DNA of 64,000 nucleotides. Source: Quillaja saponaria (lineage: Eukaryota > Streptophyta > Magnoliopsida > Fabales > Quillajaceae). Within the stretch, counting starts at the first letter, position 1; each line of letters begins with the position of its first letter. Below the pieces are notes generated by a model, which searched no databases, was not told the origin of the DNA, and worked only from the letters and a program-made list of their open reading frames with translations. The stretch spans positions 3,224,001-3,288,000 of the forward strand of contig CM055615.1 in assembly GCA_029379385.1 (NCBI GenBank), read 5' to 3'. The translations under genes and the position numbers were made by a program. This document shows, in pieces, positions 36,765 through 49,480 of the stretch.

Positions 36765-39700
36765 TTAACACTTAGAACCTCTTTTGCAAGTAAGAACTCC
36801 AGCATCAGAGGTAAGGGCTCCAACCAAGGAAGAGGACTTGGCTCCTAAACTAGAGGCTCTAGCATAACTTGCTGCTGCTCCAGTTCCGGATGGAGTGAAA
36901 AAAGCCCCATTCAACAAAAGGTCTCCTTCTGATCTCCAATTCCAATGTCTCCATTTTCCTGTTGTTACCACTCTCTTTGTCACCTGCTCACATCAATTTC
37001 ATAATTTTTTTTATTATCATAATTAGCATTGCCATTACAAGAATAGACTGATTGAAAAAACATAATAGCTCTTTATATTGGTTAAGTACCTCTTTAGCAA
37101 AAGGGTTTAAAGGGGCAAGATATCTGTTGCCCTGGCTATTAATGGTGGGATCAGCACTTCCTCCAATTGCATACATTTCCCAATGTGTGTAGTCATTGTT
37201 TACCACATGGAAATATCCATGTCTACACCTGCATTGTCAATAATTGGCCACAAGTCTTAGTCAAGTTAGAGAACTCACATTAAACCAGCTAACTCATCCA
37301 GAGAAACCAGAAATCCAGTAGTATCATCTTCAATAAGTTACCTTGGCATTCTCTGCATAAGGCCCTCCCCAAAATGGTTATAGGCAATGGTTACTTGCAT
37401 CTGCTTGTCTCTAGTGTATGAGTCACTGTGACCCAATAGCATTACCTTTTTCATTTCGAAAAGAAACAAGGAAAAAGGAATTATTTAGTTACGTTCTCCC
37501 ATTTGCATTAACAAATCCAATTTCTCACATTATTAAAGCCAACGGAAGCAGGATCAAGATAGGTGACCAACCTCATTGTGATGGGTGAAGTAGTTGTTGG
37601 AAATGGTAATGGCAGTTGAGCCTATAATAGCATCAATAAGACCATCTGCACACTTAGACAGTGAGTTGTGATCAACCCAAATGTAGCTCGAGCCAAAAAT
37701 GGAAATTCCATCCCCATCAGCTAGTGTCCTCCATCCATAATGTGTTGGTGAGCTACGAACCATGGCATTACCAGTTTGCTTGCAATCATGAATGTTTAAG
37801 CCATGGATAATAACATTGGTAATGAATTGAATAGTTATGCAAGCTCCATAAGCAATGTGTACATTAACACCACGACCATCAATTGTCTTAAAGCTATTCA
37901 TAATTAGCTCTTGCTTTAATGTAATCACCATGTCCCTCTTGAACACAATCCATAAAGGTCTGTCTTGTATAACTGCATGCCGGAGTGTGCCTGGTTTGGG
38001 ATTGACAGCGTCGTCATCACTTGGGTCACTTACAACATAGTATTTGCCATCACGACCACCAATGGCATTGCGACCAAAACCAATTCCACAGTCAGCCAAG
38101 CGCTTACGACGAAGGTGCCAATTCGGGTCACACCGCCAACAGTCATCAATTGGATTCCCTGTACCACACGAGAAAAATCCCAAGTTTCTTCTTTCTGTGC
38201 TATTCTTTATGTTCCTATAATTAAAAAGTTCAGAACACATTACAATATTATAAAATGTGAAACTAACTATAATTCACTTGAACAAAATAATTGACATATG
38301 GTCCTGTTTAATTCCCATGTTCATGTCACAACTCAAGCATGTGAAGCACAATAATTTTTTAATCTAATGTTCAAACAATTATTTAAGTGGGTCATGTGAG
38401 ACATGTTAATTTTATGCATACGGATAGAACGGTACGGTCCATACGGAAAAATGGGTTTTATATATTGATGACACAAGATTCACTACAATAAATAATTATA
38501 TATGCCAAGTAGGGAGGAACTGATTGCTGCCTAATACAAAGGGTGTCGGTGGAGTTCTCCACTATTCCAAGTATTCACTAGGGGCATTTAATAAGGTCAT
38601 GGGATTTCATTGAATAACATATGCCAGTCAGACAGAGCATGCTGTTAGATTAGCCAAACTACGACAAGAAAGTCTTTTGGCATTAAACCAGATCTGTGAT
38701 TTGTGTTTTGGAGCTTATGTTTAATGACTGGCTGGAGAGAGAAGCAAAACTTATGTAGCATGCCCCAACTTAGTTGGATTTTATGTAGCTAAATGAGATC
38801 ATATGGTCTGAATAGGTGATTATAGGTGTTTGCTCTGGGTGAGAAATTATTGGCACTGAAAAAGAAGCTAGCAAAGTGAACTTTGTTTACTTCTTAAATA
38901 AGCAATCCTGCAAAGGGTCATTGGTGTTTAATAGGAATGGTTAACAAAATAAAATAAATCATCATATGGAAATTTCTAGTCCTACTAATATTTTGTCATT
39001 CCACAAAATAAAGAGATAAAAAGAGAAATATCTTGCAATCTTTATGAAAGTTGTTAAGGGGACCATTAAGATCTGATATGGAAAATAAATACACCATTTA
39101 TTATTTATACACAAGGAAGGATAACTCAAAGGGGTACAAACATTGATTTAGGTATAAAAAGCTATTTATGTACTTAAGAATTAAATTTGGATGATGAGAA
39201 ATTAAAGAAAAAGACAAGAAATTAATTATGAGCGAGTGGATCTGAAGACATGAGCATGTGGGTAATCTGGCAAGAAGAATTTAAAGGTTTTAAGTGGCTG
39301 TAGCAACCAGAGAACATGGTGCTTGATTCCTATTCTTTCAGAATCGTGAAGGAAAATAAAGTAGGTGAATATTGTTTATTATTAATTTTGAAAGGAGAAT
39401 TTTAAAATATTATAATAAACAATACTAATACTTCAGAAATACAGTTAGGTTTTCCATTAGATAATGCAGAAAATGAGGGTCTTGCCTATTACAGAGTACT
39501 AATAAAAAAAAAGGGGTTGATTAATAAGGAACCAAAATTTTTGCCACATTTTAATACAATGAGGAGAAGAGGAGAAGGAAGTATTCTAACTAAATGGGTC
39601 CCACCCAATCAACTCTAATTTGACCCTGTGAAGTGAACATTATGCAAAAACTATTGGACCTTGTTAATACTGAATCTTATTTTTCAACTGGAGTGATTGT

Positions 39701-40984
39701 GTGGGGTACTAGCCATTTTTTTACATGTCAATGTGTCATAGTTTAGAAAAATATGGGAAAAGCACAAAAATAGAATTTTCTTAATTAAGCACAACATTTA
39801 GCCAGGATTTAAGTCTAATAAAGTATTTTGACTCTTTGACTGGGTTCTCTTATGGTAAAGGATGAAAAGGACAATCCAATATAAACCAAAGTTGATTCAC
39901 AAGTCATCAGGGTTTCTTTTTTTAAGTTCCTACTGTTTATGGGTCATGTGAGTCCTTCTCAATAAACCCAAAACATAAAAGATAAACAAATACATGCTCA
40001 CATGGCATATGAGGGAATTGTATTCTAAAAAAGAAGATTCCTATAGCTAGAAAAGTATTTTCCTTATTGAGAGAAAGAGGAAGAGAAAGATTACATTTGA
40101 ACCATGGAAGCTATCTCTTCTGGATTATCAACTGCATGGTCACTAGAAGCACCTTTTGACCTGAAAATATAGATAATAATGTTCAGAAAATATCAACAAC
40201 TTTATTCTGATAACAAAAAGAGAAACCCCAATAGGATTGATCAGAAAGTGTGATACTATTCATGAGACCAAACGACATCGTTTACTAATTCAAATCACTA
40301 ATATAACATTTCCACAAATTGTAGAAGGGCATTTTCAACAACTTTAGAAAGTTATTTTACATTGGAATTTCTGTTATTTCTTCCGAGAAAATACGAAAAG
40401 ATTAGAGAAAAAAAACCTAACATAAAAGAATATTTTTCAGATCCGATCTGAACGGCTGGATTGTTCTGTACTAAGACATTACTAAGCTTGAATATATCTG
40501 ACGGCATTGATGCATCCACCGACCACGTGGACGGTTCTAGTAACAAGTAACATGCAATTGACGATCTCTCACCAAAAAAAAATAAAATTGGAAGCTGAAA
40601 AGGCAGAAATGGTAGTACTACCTGGTAGCCATTAATGGATTCTTCAAGCTCTGCAACTTCTCTGTTTCTACATTCCTGTCATAAATATGCAACACAAAAA
40701 TTCAGATTCTCCAATCAAAACACATTCTCCATTTTCAAACTTCAATTGCGTAAGACATAAGCTAAATTTCCACAAAAATGGATTCGAAAATTCAAATCTA
40801 TACCATAAAATAAAAAGTAAAAAAATCAATCGTAGAAGCTCGTATTGCAGATAATTTTTTTGCTTCTCACTGTGTACCTTGACTGTACAAGATCGTCTTT
40901 CTCATTCAAAGCCTTAGCGCTAAGTAAAAGCATCGCCATTATCAGCATTGACCAAACAGAGAACAATTTCACAGAAACCTCCAT
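36765..40984 (-). CDS. Secreted pectate lyase (PL1 family), seven exons, intact
   Basis: Exons, in coding order: 40984-40878, 40675-40622, 40160-40095, 38214-37572, 37445-37342, 37228-37090, 36983-36765. All introns are GT-AG and phases fit. The sum is 1332 nt, 443 residues, no internal stop. Residues 1-25 are a signal peptide ([21 protein letters not shown]). A short linker with a conserved [10 protein letters not shown] leads to the PL1 beta-helix, beginning [20 protein letters not shown]. Motifs seen: [52 protein letters not shown] (calcium-binding and active-site region, about residues 250-265), and RMPRCRHG near 322-329, with the arginine that serves as base in the family. The enzyme cleaves de-esterified homogalacturonan by beta-elimination in the cell wall, needing calcium. 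Position next to TMKL1 matches Arabidopsis At3g24670 (probable pectate lyase 10) as I recall it, so orthology to it is likely but not proven. Confidence 0.93.
38215..40094 (-). other. Large third intron of the pectate lyase gene, 1.88 kb
   Basis: Begins GTAATC on the minus strand after exon 3 and ends ATTATAG before exon 4. It is AT-rich with no nested gene recognised. Confidence 0.8.
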
Positions 40985-41114
40985 TGTTACTTTTCAAGCT
41001 CTCTATATTCCTCTCTCTCTGTAAAATAAAATTTCTCTTTCTATTACACACTCAGTTTCTCTGTGTTTGAAAAACGAAAGAAATGGGAGTCAGAAAAGAG
41101 GAGAGGGCAGTCGT

Positions 41115-41122
41115 CTTTTATA
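41115..41122 (-). promoter_or_regulatory. Predicted TATA box of the pectate lyase
   Basis: TATAAAAG on the minus strand, 131-138 bp upstream of the ATG. It is followed by a leader rich in GA repeats (near 41010-41025), implying a 5' UTR of roughly 100 nt. Confidence 0.6.
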
Positions 41123-43451
41123 GCAAAAATATAACGTCGTAGGCATGAACTCTGGTCTAACACCGTTAGTTAACGAGGAAGGAAGTAACCATGGTTAAGT
41201 TAATTAACGATATCATTAACTACATTTAACAACCTCACCATACCTTAACTGCCATTAACTGCTTCTCTCTTTTTTCTTCTCTCTCCAACGTGTCATCTGC
41301 GTCGGTCAATCACGTGCCAGACTCATCTCCTCTCTGACATACTGGTTGGCTAATCCTCTAGGTTTTGTTAAATAAAATATAAAATAAATAATTAAAGATT
41401 TTTAATTGTTCTCCTTCCTTTATTGGGGACCACTTACTCCGCTTAAGAATATTTTGTTATTAATTTTAAATTTTTTTTAATGATTATTATGATACTATGT
41501 TCATTTAATTAAGTACAATAAATATAATTTTTTATTAATAATAAATATAATATTTAAAATTTAAAATTTAAAATATTTTAAAATTAATAAATTATATATT
41601 ATATATTATATAACACTAAAATTTTAATTACTAGATAATTATAATATAAATATTTTTTATATTTATTACCTTAATCAACATTGAAAGATATCTGATAAAA
41701 AAATTCTTGAGTGCACCAATTCTAATTTTCTTTTTGTCACCTCTGGATTATCGGAGCTCCTACTCGCTAGATTTGGCTGCCACGTTACAACGTGGACTGC
41801 ATGGGAACTGTACGAATTGTCTCCTTCACAAAGTGATTGGTAAGCGGCAGGTGGACTTCTGATTAGTACGACATATTTCGTGTTTTCTAAGATTAGGATC
41901 TACTGGTTATCGTTTCTCTCGGTGACGTCCTTAAACACATCGCAGCTCATTCCTGCCAAAATTTCTTTCTTTTTCTTTTTTCTATTAAAAATTTAAAATA
42001 TCTAAATGCTTAAATTGTTTTTCACTCAATAAATAAATTGATACTTTAGAGTCCCACTGACTAATAGAAATAAATATTAGAATTACATGCATTTTATTTT
42101 TCATTATTTATTGAAAATATATTAATTAATTTTGTTAGATTTCATCTCAATTGAAATTTTTTAATTTTAAAAAAAATTATGAAGAATTTTATTAAAAATG
42201 ATAATTTCTTAAAAAATCAATTAAATTGTCTTTCTGATTACTCAATAAAATGCATATAATTATGAAAAAAAAATAATTCTATGTACTTGTGACCATGACC
42301 TTATGGTATGGGTCACTCCATCTCCTTTTCTGATCTTTGTATTTGTCTTAAAAAAAATTATTGAATTTTTTTCATCAAGATTGGAATTGCAAAAGTATTT
42401 ATTAGTTTCGTGAAGCGAACTTAAATACATACAACTTTGCAAAATATTCTCATTTGTTGCGTGATGAAATATTTATAATTTGAGACTCTTCCTTTAATTT
42501 TTTTTAGTCCTTTCATGATTTAATTCGAGTTTCTTATAGTTAGGTTTTTTTTCTTTATACAAAAAAGATTTTATATAATGTCGTCCTCAGTGACAAAATT
42601 TTATATATTTGTCACTGGTAATGCTGCTAATTGCAAATAACATAGTTTCAGTTCTTGGATTGAATCAATAACATTTTCCTATTTTCTAGTGACTTTCATG
42701 GGAGAGAAACAAAGAAACAAATTACATAACACTTTACTAATCAGTTATTAATTCAATCTAAGTTCATTAAAAAACCAATTGAACACGTTAACTTGGAGAC
42801 ACACCAATAGTCTCCTAACGTAATTGACGCATGCGGCCCAAACAAGAAATTAAATAGTTTCACTATCTAATTATACTGACTTAAATTAAGAAGTTTATAA
42901 CATTAAATGCTAAAATAATTTTACCCATCCAAAGAGAAAGATATTTCTAAGAAATTAAGTTGATACAGCCACTTTCACATTTTTTTTTAAGCGATATATT
43001 TTATTAACCAGTTATTAATGCAGCTGGTATAAATATTTTATAATTTTTTTTAATCACATAGAGCAATGATTCGAGAATACATATATATTTTTGAATTTAT
43101 TGGTTCAGATCTCTTCAATTTTACTTTTTGAATTTAATATATTATGTAGTGAATAATTTCCTAATGTTTGCAGCTATTTCTTACTTGTGATTCTTCTTTA
43201 TAATTCACATGGTGGAATTTTTACATTATTTCACTAGCTAAATTAGATATAATTAAGTAGTAGTTGCTTGCAAATACAATAAATTATGTGACCCATTCTT
43301 AACTAAATCATTGTTGGACCGTTCAATCTAATTGTCTTATTACAACACCGAGTTAATTAAGGCTCCTAATACCCGCCTTTATTCCTGCTTAAGATTTATT
43401 AAAACAATCCCTTTTTATTTTTCTATTAATTAATTAACTACTTTTTTTTTC
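41123..43451. other. Upstream region of the pectate lyase and AT-rich spacer
   Basis: The first 250 bp are likely promoter, and include CACGTG-like 'cacgtgcc' at about 41312. Beyond this no gene or clear element is seen. Confidence 0.45.
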
Positions 43452-43671
43452 CTAACGAGTGCTCTTACTTCTTAGAACATTGGTTAGTGTTTTATTAATA
43501 GAAAATTATTACGCTAGTTGACTATAATTTTAATATTATTTAATACATAATTTTAAGTTAGTTGACTAACGAGTGTTCTTACTTCTTAGAACATTGGTTA
43601 ATGTTTTATTGATAAAAAATTTATAATATTTATTATATTAGTTGACTATAATTTTAATTTATCTTATACAT
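43452..43671. repeat. Tandem duplication, 114-bp period x2
   Basis: Copies beginning CTAACGAGTG at 43452 and 43566 share 'ttcttagaacattggtta' and 'agttgactataattttaat'. Non-coding. Confidence 0.75.
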
Positions 43672-44136
43672 ATATTACTATTTTTTTAAAAAAAATTTTA
43701 CAAATTATATTTATCAAAACTTAACATAGGTTCTTAGTGTACCAGTTAAAAAAACCTATATCAATACTATGATTTTCAATTTGTTTAATTCATTTTTAGT
43801 CAACACCTACTCTTGAATTTATGACAAGTGATCCATGTAATTTATTTTATTAAACAAAAATTTATTCATTTAGCAAAATTAAAATCCAACATATAAAATG
43901 ATAGGATGTAGTTTAAGGTGTGAATCCCAACCGTACTACGAAAATCACATGGCCACTCACCGCTAATTAAGGGCACAAGGAAAAGTTTGATTGATTGATT
44001 CGCATACTTATTAATTTATTGTCCTACTTTATATATGAATATGTTGGGTTGCTTCTTTGGCCTATCATCTTCATTAACTTCAGGTAATAAACCTTTTAGT
44101 CATTATTCTAAAATTTAATATTGCTATGTGGCCAAT

Positions 44137-44295
44137 CACGCGCTCGGTGCAATGGTAAGACACGCGATTAAAGATAGTCAATGTCTCAAGTTTCGAGGAA
44201 GAGACGTTTCCCTTCTCAGTACACTTATTCCATTTTCACTAGGAATTGAGTATGTTAGGTCTCATCATTTGATCATCGAAAAATATTTTGCTATT
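44137..44295 (+). mobile_element. Candidate tRNA-headed SINE
   Basis: GGTGCAATGGTAAGA (44147-44161) resembles an internal pol III A box. CAAGTTTCGAGGA (44187-44199) resembles a B box, at tRNA-like spacing of about 35 nt. The tail is not a clear poly(A), and no target duplication was found. It could also be a decayed tRNA-like sequence. Confidence 0.4.
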
Positions 44296-44343
44296 TGGTA
44301 GAAATTTAATCATACTTAATAACCCAAAATATTTATAACGTTT

Positions 44344-47300
44344 ACCAATATATAATACGTTTACAATATGCAATGCTAGTGGCACATAGTTTAGTGTTGG
44401 TGTTGGTTTTGGAGATTGATTATAATGACTTGTGTATATAGTTTGGTGTTGGTGTTGGTTTTGGAGATTGATTATAATGACTTGTTGTGTAGTATAGTTG
44501 CAGCCTAGGGTTTAATTAGTGGAACAACTTATAGTAGTAAAGATTGTAATCCATGAAGCTTATGAGGCCCATTTTCTGTACATTATATGCACTGTAAAGT
44601 TTTCTAGCCTTAGCAATCATGTTCAGTATTGAGGTTGATTAATTGTTGAGTGTGGATGTAATGGGGCTGAGTGTGAAACTTAGCTCTGATACTATGCTAA
44701 CGTTTTATTCTTAAAACTAATTGATTGGTACCAATATATATTACATTTGGCAATATGCATTTTTAGTGGCAGATAGGTTGGAGTTAGTTTTGGAGATTGA
44801 TTATAATGACTAATTGTAGTTCAGTAGTGGCCTAGGGCCGAGTTAATTAGTGGAGCACCTTATAGTAGTAAAGATTGTAATCCTTGAAGCAAATGAGGTC
44901 ATTTTCAATGCATTATATATAGTTTAAAGTCGCCCCTCCAGTCTTAGCAATGTAGAGCAGTTGGGGCCAATCAATCATTAGGTATGGGCATAATGAGACT
45001 GAGTGTGAAAACCTGCTCTAATGTTAATTGGTATCAAGAGAAAAAACTTATTTACCAATATATATTACGTTTCGCAATATGCAATGCTAGTGGAAAATAG
45101 GATGGTGTTGGTTTCGGAGATTGATTATAATGATTGGTTGTAGCATAATTTGTTACAACCCGATAATTTAATGTACGTTTTAGGACATTGTACGTAAATG
45201 GTTGTGATTAAGTATATGATAACTTGTCGTAAAATAAATTAAAATTTATCACCTTAATGGTTAAATTAGAAGTAAAAATTTAATTTATGTGATGGTGTTG
45301 ATTGGTGAGACAAATAAGTATATGAAACAAAGTAATAAATATATGTATACAATTTAAGAATAAATTTCCACCACAAGTTAGAAAGTGAAACTTTGACTAG
45401 ATATTTTTTCATTTTCTTATTTTATTTGTCTCTTTTCCCCTTTCCTTTGGTGAACCGACTTATCCTTCTTCCCTTTCAAAAACTTTGCAACCGAGAGCTC
45501 TTGTTTATGCTCTGTTTATTTCCTTGCTCCAACCGTGAGAAAGAGACTTCTTCAGCCAACTCCTTTATTTCTTCTTTGATTCACTTGCTTCCTTGGTTGT
45601 GAGTCCTTGGCTGGCTGTGAAAGGTAGTCTTCATCAAGAGATAAGGAAGATAGTCTATGCTACTTACAGTATAAGCTTGTTAGTTTGAGAACCTTTTCAC
45701 TCATTAGTTTCCAGTCAGTCATTGGGCTAGTCGCTCTCTGAAATTAAGTTCCTCTTACTTCTTTCTATTACATTATTTGGTCAAGATGACGGGGAAAATA
45801 GTCATCAATCAACTCTTGTGATTCTCCCTCAGAACCTAGGTATCAAATTCACAGTACCCAATTTTACTTTTCCACTGGGTAATGAAATCTCACTCATGGG
45901 TCTCTTTTGTGATACATGTAGTTTTTTCTCTAATAAGCTGATACATCTTGGTTTCTGAATGATTTACATTAGTGGGTTATCACTTGAATCGTGTTTTGTC
46001 ATTTTTAGTTATGAAGTCTTTATAAGATTTTCTTCTGTCATTATTAGTTTATTGAATTTTCCCCGAAAGAGGAATCAATTCAATTATCTACTTGATTTCC
46101 CCTAGTTATGTTTACTTCATCCTTCTATAATTTCTCAAAACTTTTATCTTTTTCCTATACCAAGGTGATCTCTTTTATGAAACCAGCCTTTGGATAAACT
46201 GGAGATTGGTAGCTCTCTTATCAAGAATATGAATTTTTGTTTTTAAAATGTAAAATTTGAATATAATTAACTAATCATTACAAAACGAATACACCATAAG
46301 CATAATTTCAACTTATGTTTGAAATTTTCTTTGACCAATTCAATTATACAACCATCTTTGAAAATTACATAGATCCACATCACTTAAAAATAAAAAAAAA
46401 TTGAACTTCACAAGCAGTGAACCTTTAAAAAGAAAAATAAAGAATAAGTTTACAATTTAGAAAAACAATTAAAACTCAAATTGATATTGAGGATCCTCTC
46501 TCCTATCCTATCATCAACCAGATCTGATAGTATGGCGGCTGGAGTGAGATACAGCAGGTTCAAGACAATATTTTCATAAATACATAGAAAAAAAATTAAT
46601 AAGGAAAGTTTTTAGGAAACAATAGAATTAATCCAAATTTACAGTATCTACAACTAAAGCATACAAGAATTAGGTTAGGAGTTCTAAAAAGAAAGTATAG
46701 CTTAGGATCTTGAGATAATATATGCAAATTTTCATAACCTGGTTCCAAGTATATTTTTAGTTAGAGCTATTAGACTGTGGCTAGTTCCATGTAGGTTATT
46801 TTAGTAAGTTTTAGTCAGTTTGGGAGACTTTATCATAGGTTGTGATCTGAATTAGCCTATAATCTCTAAATAAAAGTTGTTCCTAACATGCTAAAGAGAA
46901 AATCTAGAGTGGTGTAGGTTTAAATTCGTTGTTGTATATATTTTGGAGCGGGTGGAACTCAGGGTTATGATTTTCGGATACTGATTAAACATATTTTAGT
47001 ATAACTGTCTTTATAGGGTTTTAAAGATTGAATTAGGAATAGAGTTACGATGATGAAATGTTTCCAATACTTGGATAAGAAATACTAGAAAGTTTCATAA
47101 TTTAATTCCTCAGTATAAAGTTTTTATAAGCCTTGGAGTCCGATATTGACAACCAGGAATTTGTGCAATGCCTTGTTTTTAGTTCATGTAAAGAATTGAG
47201 TGGGTTCAAGACTAATTTAGGATAAATTTCTAAATAAAAAAGATAGATAAATTTCTAGATAAATTTCTCAAGTTAATGTTTCAACTTGGTTTTATTAAAT

Positions 47301-49480
47301 TTAATTAAGTATGTAAGTGAAAATAAATATATATCCAAGGGGGTTGTGAAATGCTTAAAATGAGTAAATTTTAAATAACTAACTATACACATCCAAATAA
47401 TACATATGATACCTATCTAGAAAGATATACTTGTCTATTAATAAAACCAATAAATGGAATTGGCTTTCCTTTTTCCTAGAGAAAATTATTAGTTATTATC
47501 AATTAACTAAGGTAAGGTCAATGTTGCCAAAATCCTGCGTTTTGCAGAATTTGATACAACTTGAAGGAATAAACTTAATTGATATATAAATCTAAAAATT
47601 ACAAATGATATACTATTATACATTTACATGTATTTAGTATTTAATAAATTTTACGAAACTAGATTTAGAATTTCCTAGAATAAGATATGATTATTGGAGT
47701 GAACACTGGTCCAAGCCTCAAGTTTCGATAGTTTTGACATTTATAACTCATTAGTATTTTCTATCTTTTCTAATAATTTCTTTCTACTCTATAGATTGTC
47801 AAGACATTTAAAATATCTCTTCATTATCAACCTTACCATATAAAGTACAATTCATACTACTTGACATGCAATAATTTAATAGAAAATTTTCATAAAGAAA
47901 CCTATGTAAGTTGATATATAAGCTTTGTAATTAAAAAATTATAACAATAATATTTATGAACTAAGTGTTATTTGGGAATATGAATTTTAGTTCCGGATCC
48001 TAATGTAGACTTGATGAGACGCGTGAATGGAAGTGTAAGTGACGAATGAAATCGGTTTAAGGTGAGTGGATAAATGTTACCTTTGGGGACTAAATTATTA
48101 TGTGTAACTATATGTATATAAATAGATGTGATATATGAAAAATAAGCAAGTGCAGTATTTCAATGATTTATTTGAATTATATTTATTTGATATTGGTTGT
48201 GGCTGATAAGGGCCAACAAAGTGAGATTTTTCTGAGGAATGATTTTTATTTCCGAAATTGAAATCCAGGTGCACCTACGATATTTTGATTTGATACTCTG
48301 ATATGAGATACTCAAATTCTAACAATTTTTTAAAAAAGAAACGAGTGCTCAGCCCCAGTAGGATGGATTGTGTATGGAGTGCGGGCACATAAATACTTGA
48401 TAGGGAAAGATACTGTTGTGCGGGGCTGAGTTACTTTTTTGGCCCTTTGTTTGCTTTGTATGCTTTGATTGCCTTAGTGTACTAATTGAAATGTGTTAGC
48501 TAATTTTTATATTTTCGTATTTGTTTATGTGTAATCTTAGTAGTTTTAAAATATATGACATGTTAATATTAATTGATAATATATTGTATACGTGTGTTGG
48601 GTGATGCTAGTATCATTTGGAAATAATTTTTCACTCACGGACTTCGTAGGACTCATCCCTCTTCTGTGTTTTTTTTTTAGTAACAGGGTTTCAAGGATGG
48701 CGATTACCGATAATAGACTTTGCTGAGTGTTTGGCTACAAGGTAATTTTTCATAAGTTTTAAATGATGAAAGTTTGCAATCACATTAGAGTTGTGGGGTT
48801 CCTGGTCTTATATGGGGTAATAATATAGTTAATTGTTATTTTGATGATAATCGAAGCGGAGCTCCTTGTTGTCTTTGTTGTTGTAGTTGTTATTGTATAA
48901 CAATAGGAATGTGTTTTTAAATTTTATGGGCATGTTCCACTTTATGGAGAACCTCAGCCAAAATTTTTAATGAATTGTTCTAAGTTTCAGTAAATGAATT
49001 ATTATTTTTTAGTTAACTCATGTTTTATAAAATTTACTTTTACTCTTTAGTTTAGTCAAGTGTCATGTTCGTTTCTTATTTGAAGTCAGGGTTATGAAGG
49101 TTTGATTATTCATTCCTCCAGTCAGTCATACCTTCGAGAAAGGTATATCATAATTGTAGCATAGGTTTATTAATGGAGCAAATTATAGTAGTAATAAAGA
49201 TTGCAATCCATGGAATGAGGCCATTTTTGGTGTATTTTATGTAGTGTAAATCCCTTTAACCTTAGCAATGTTTGGAGTGGTGAGCTGAAGCCCAACAGTC
49301 GGGGCCGATTAATTGTTAGGCATGGGCGTAATGAGATTAGGGTATGAAACCCTATTCTGATACAATATTTGGAATCTCACTCTTAAAACCTATCAATGTG
49401 TCAAGATCAGAGATGCTTATTTAGTATATAGTGTAAAACCTTCTAGCCTGAGCAATGTACATAGGAGTTACCACATTCAC
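44344..49480. repeat. Tandem array of about 325-bp units, split by a solo LTR
   Basis: Units start with ACCAATATATA at 44344, 44730 and 45054. The third is interrupted at 45150 and resumes at 49151-49395, and a partial fourth follows to about 49480. Shared blocks: 'ggagattgattataatga', 'agtagtaaagattg..atcc', 'ctagccttagcaat', 'gattaattgttg' and GCTCTGATAC. Unit 1 contains an extra 52-bp internal duplication (44389 and 44441). GCTCTGATAC is the reverse complement of the common retrotransposon primer site core GTATCAGAGC, so the units may be tandem TRIM-like pieces on the minus strand. Confidence 0.6.
45151..49150 (+). mobile_element. Solo LTR, long-LTR family copy 2 (4000 bp)
   Basis: Starts TGTTACAACCCGATAATTT and ends AAGGTATATCA. 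Perfect 5-bp duplication taatt at 45146-45150 and 49151-49155. Removing it rejoins the interrupted 325-bp repeat unit ('gttgtagcataatt' / 'taattgtagcatagg'). It shares the family blocks, including CTCAGCCCC at 48348-48356 and GGGGCTGAG at 48422-48430. It is 1.7 kb longer than copy 1, mainly from extra AT-rich sequence in its left half. No gag-pol and no internal LTR pair seen. Confidence 0.82.

Noticed and set aside
37855..38294. Plus-strand open frames over the pectate lyase
   Set aside because: Shadows of exon 4 of the lyase on the opposite strand.
44147..44199. Functional tRNA gene
   Set aside because: A/B box-like pieces are present, but the acceptor and anticodon stems do not pair well.
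44344..45150. CRISPR-like array
   Set aside because: Units are about 325 bp with no spacer/repeat alternation, in plant nuclear DNA.
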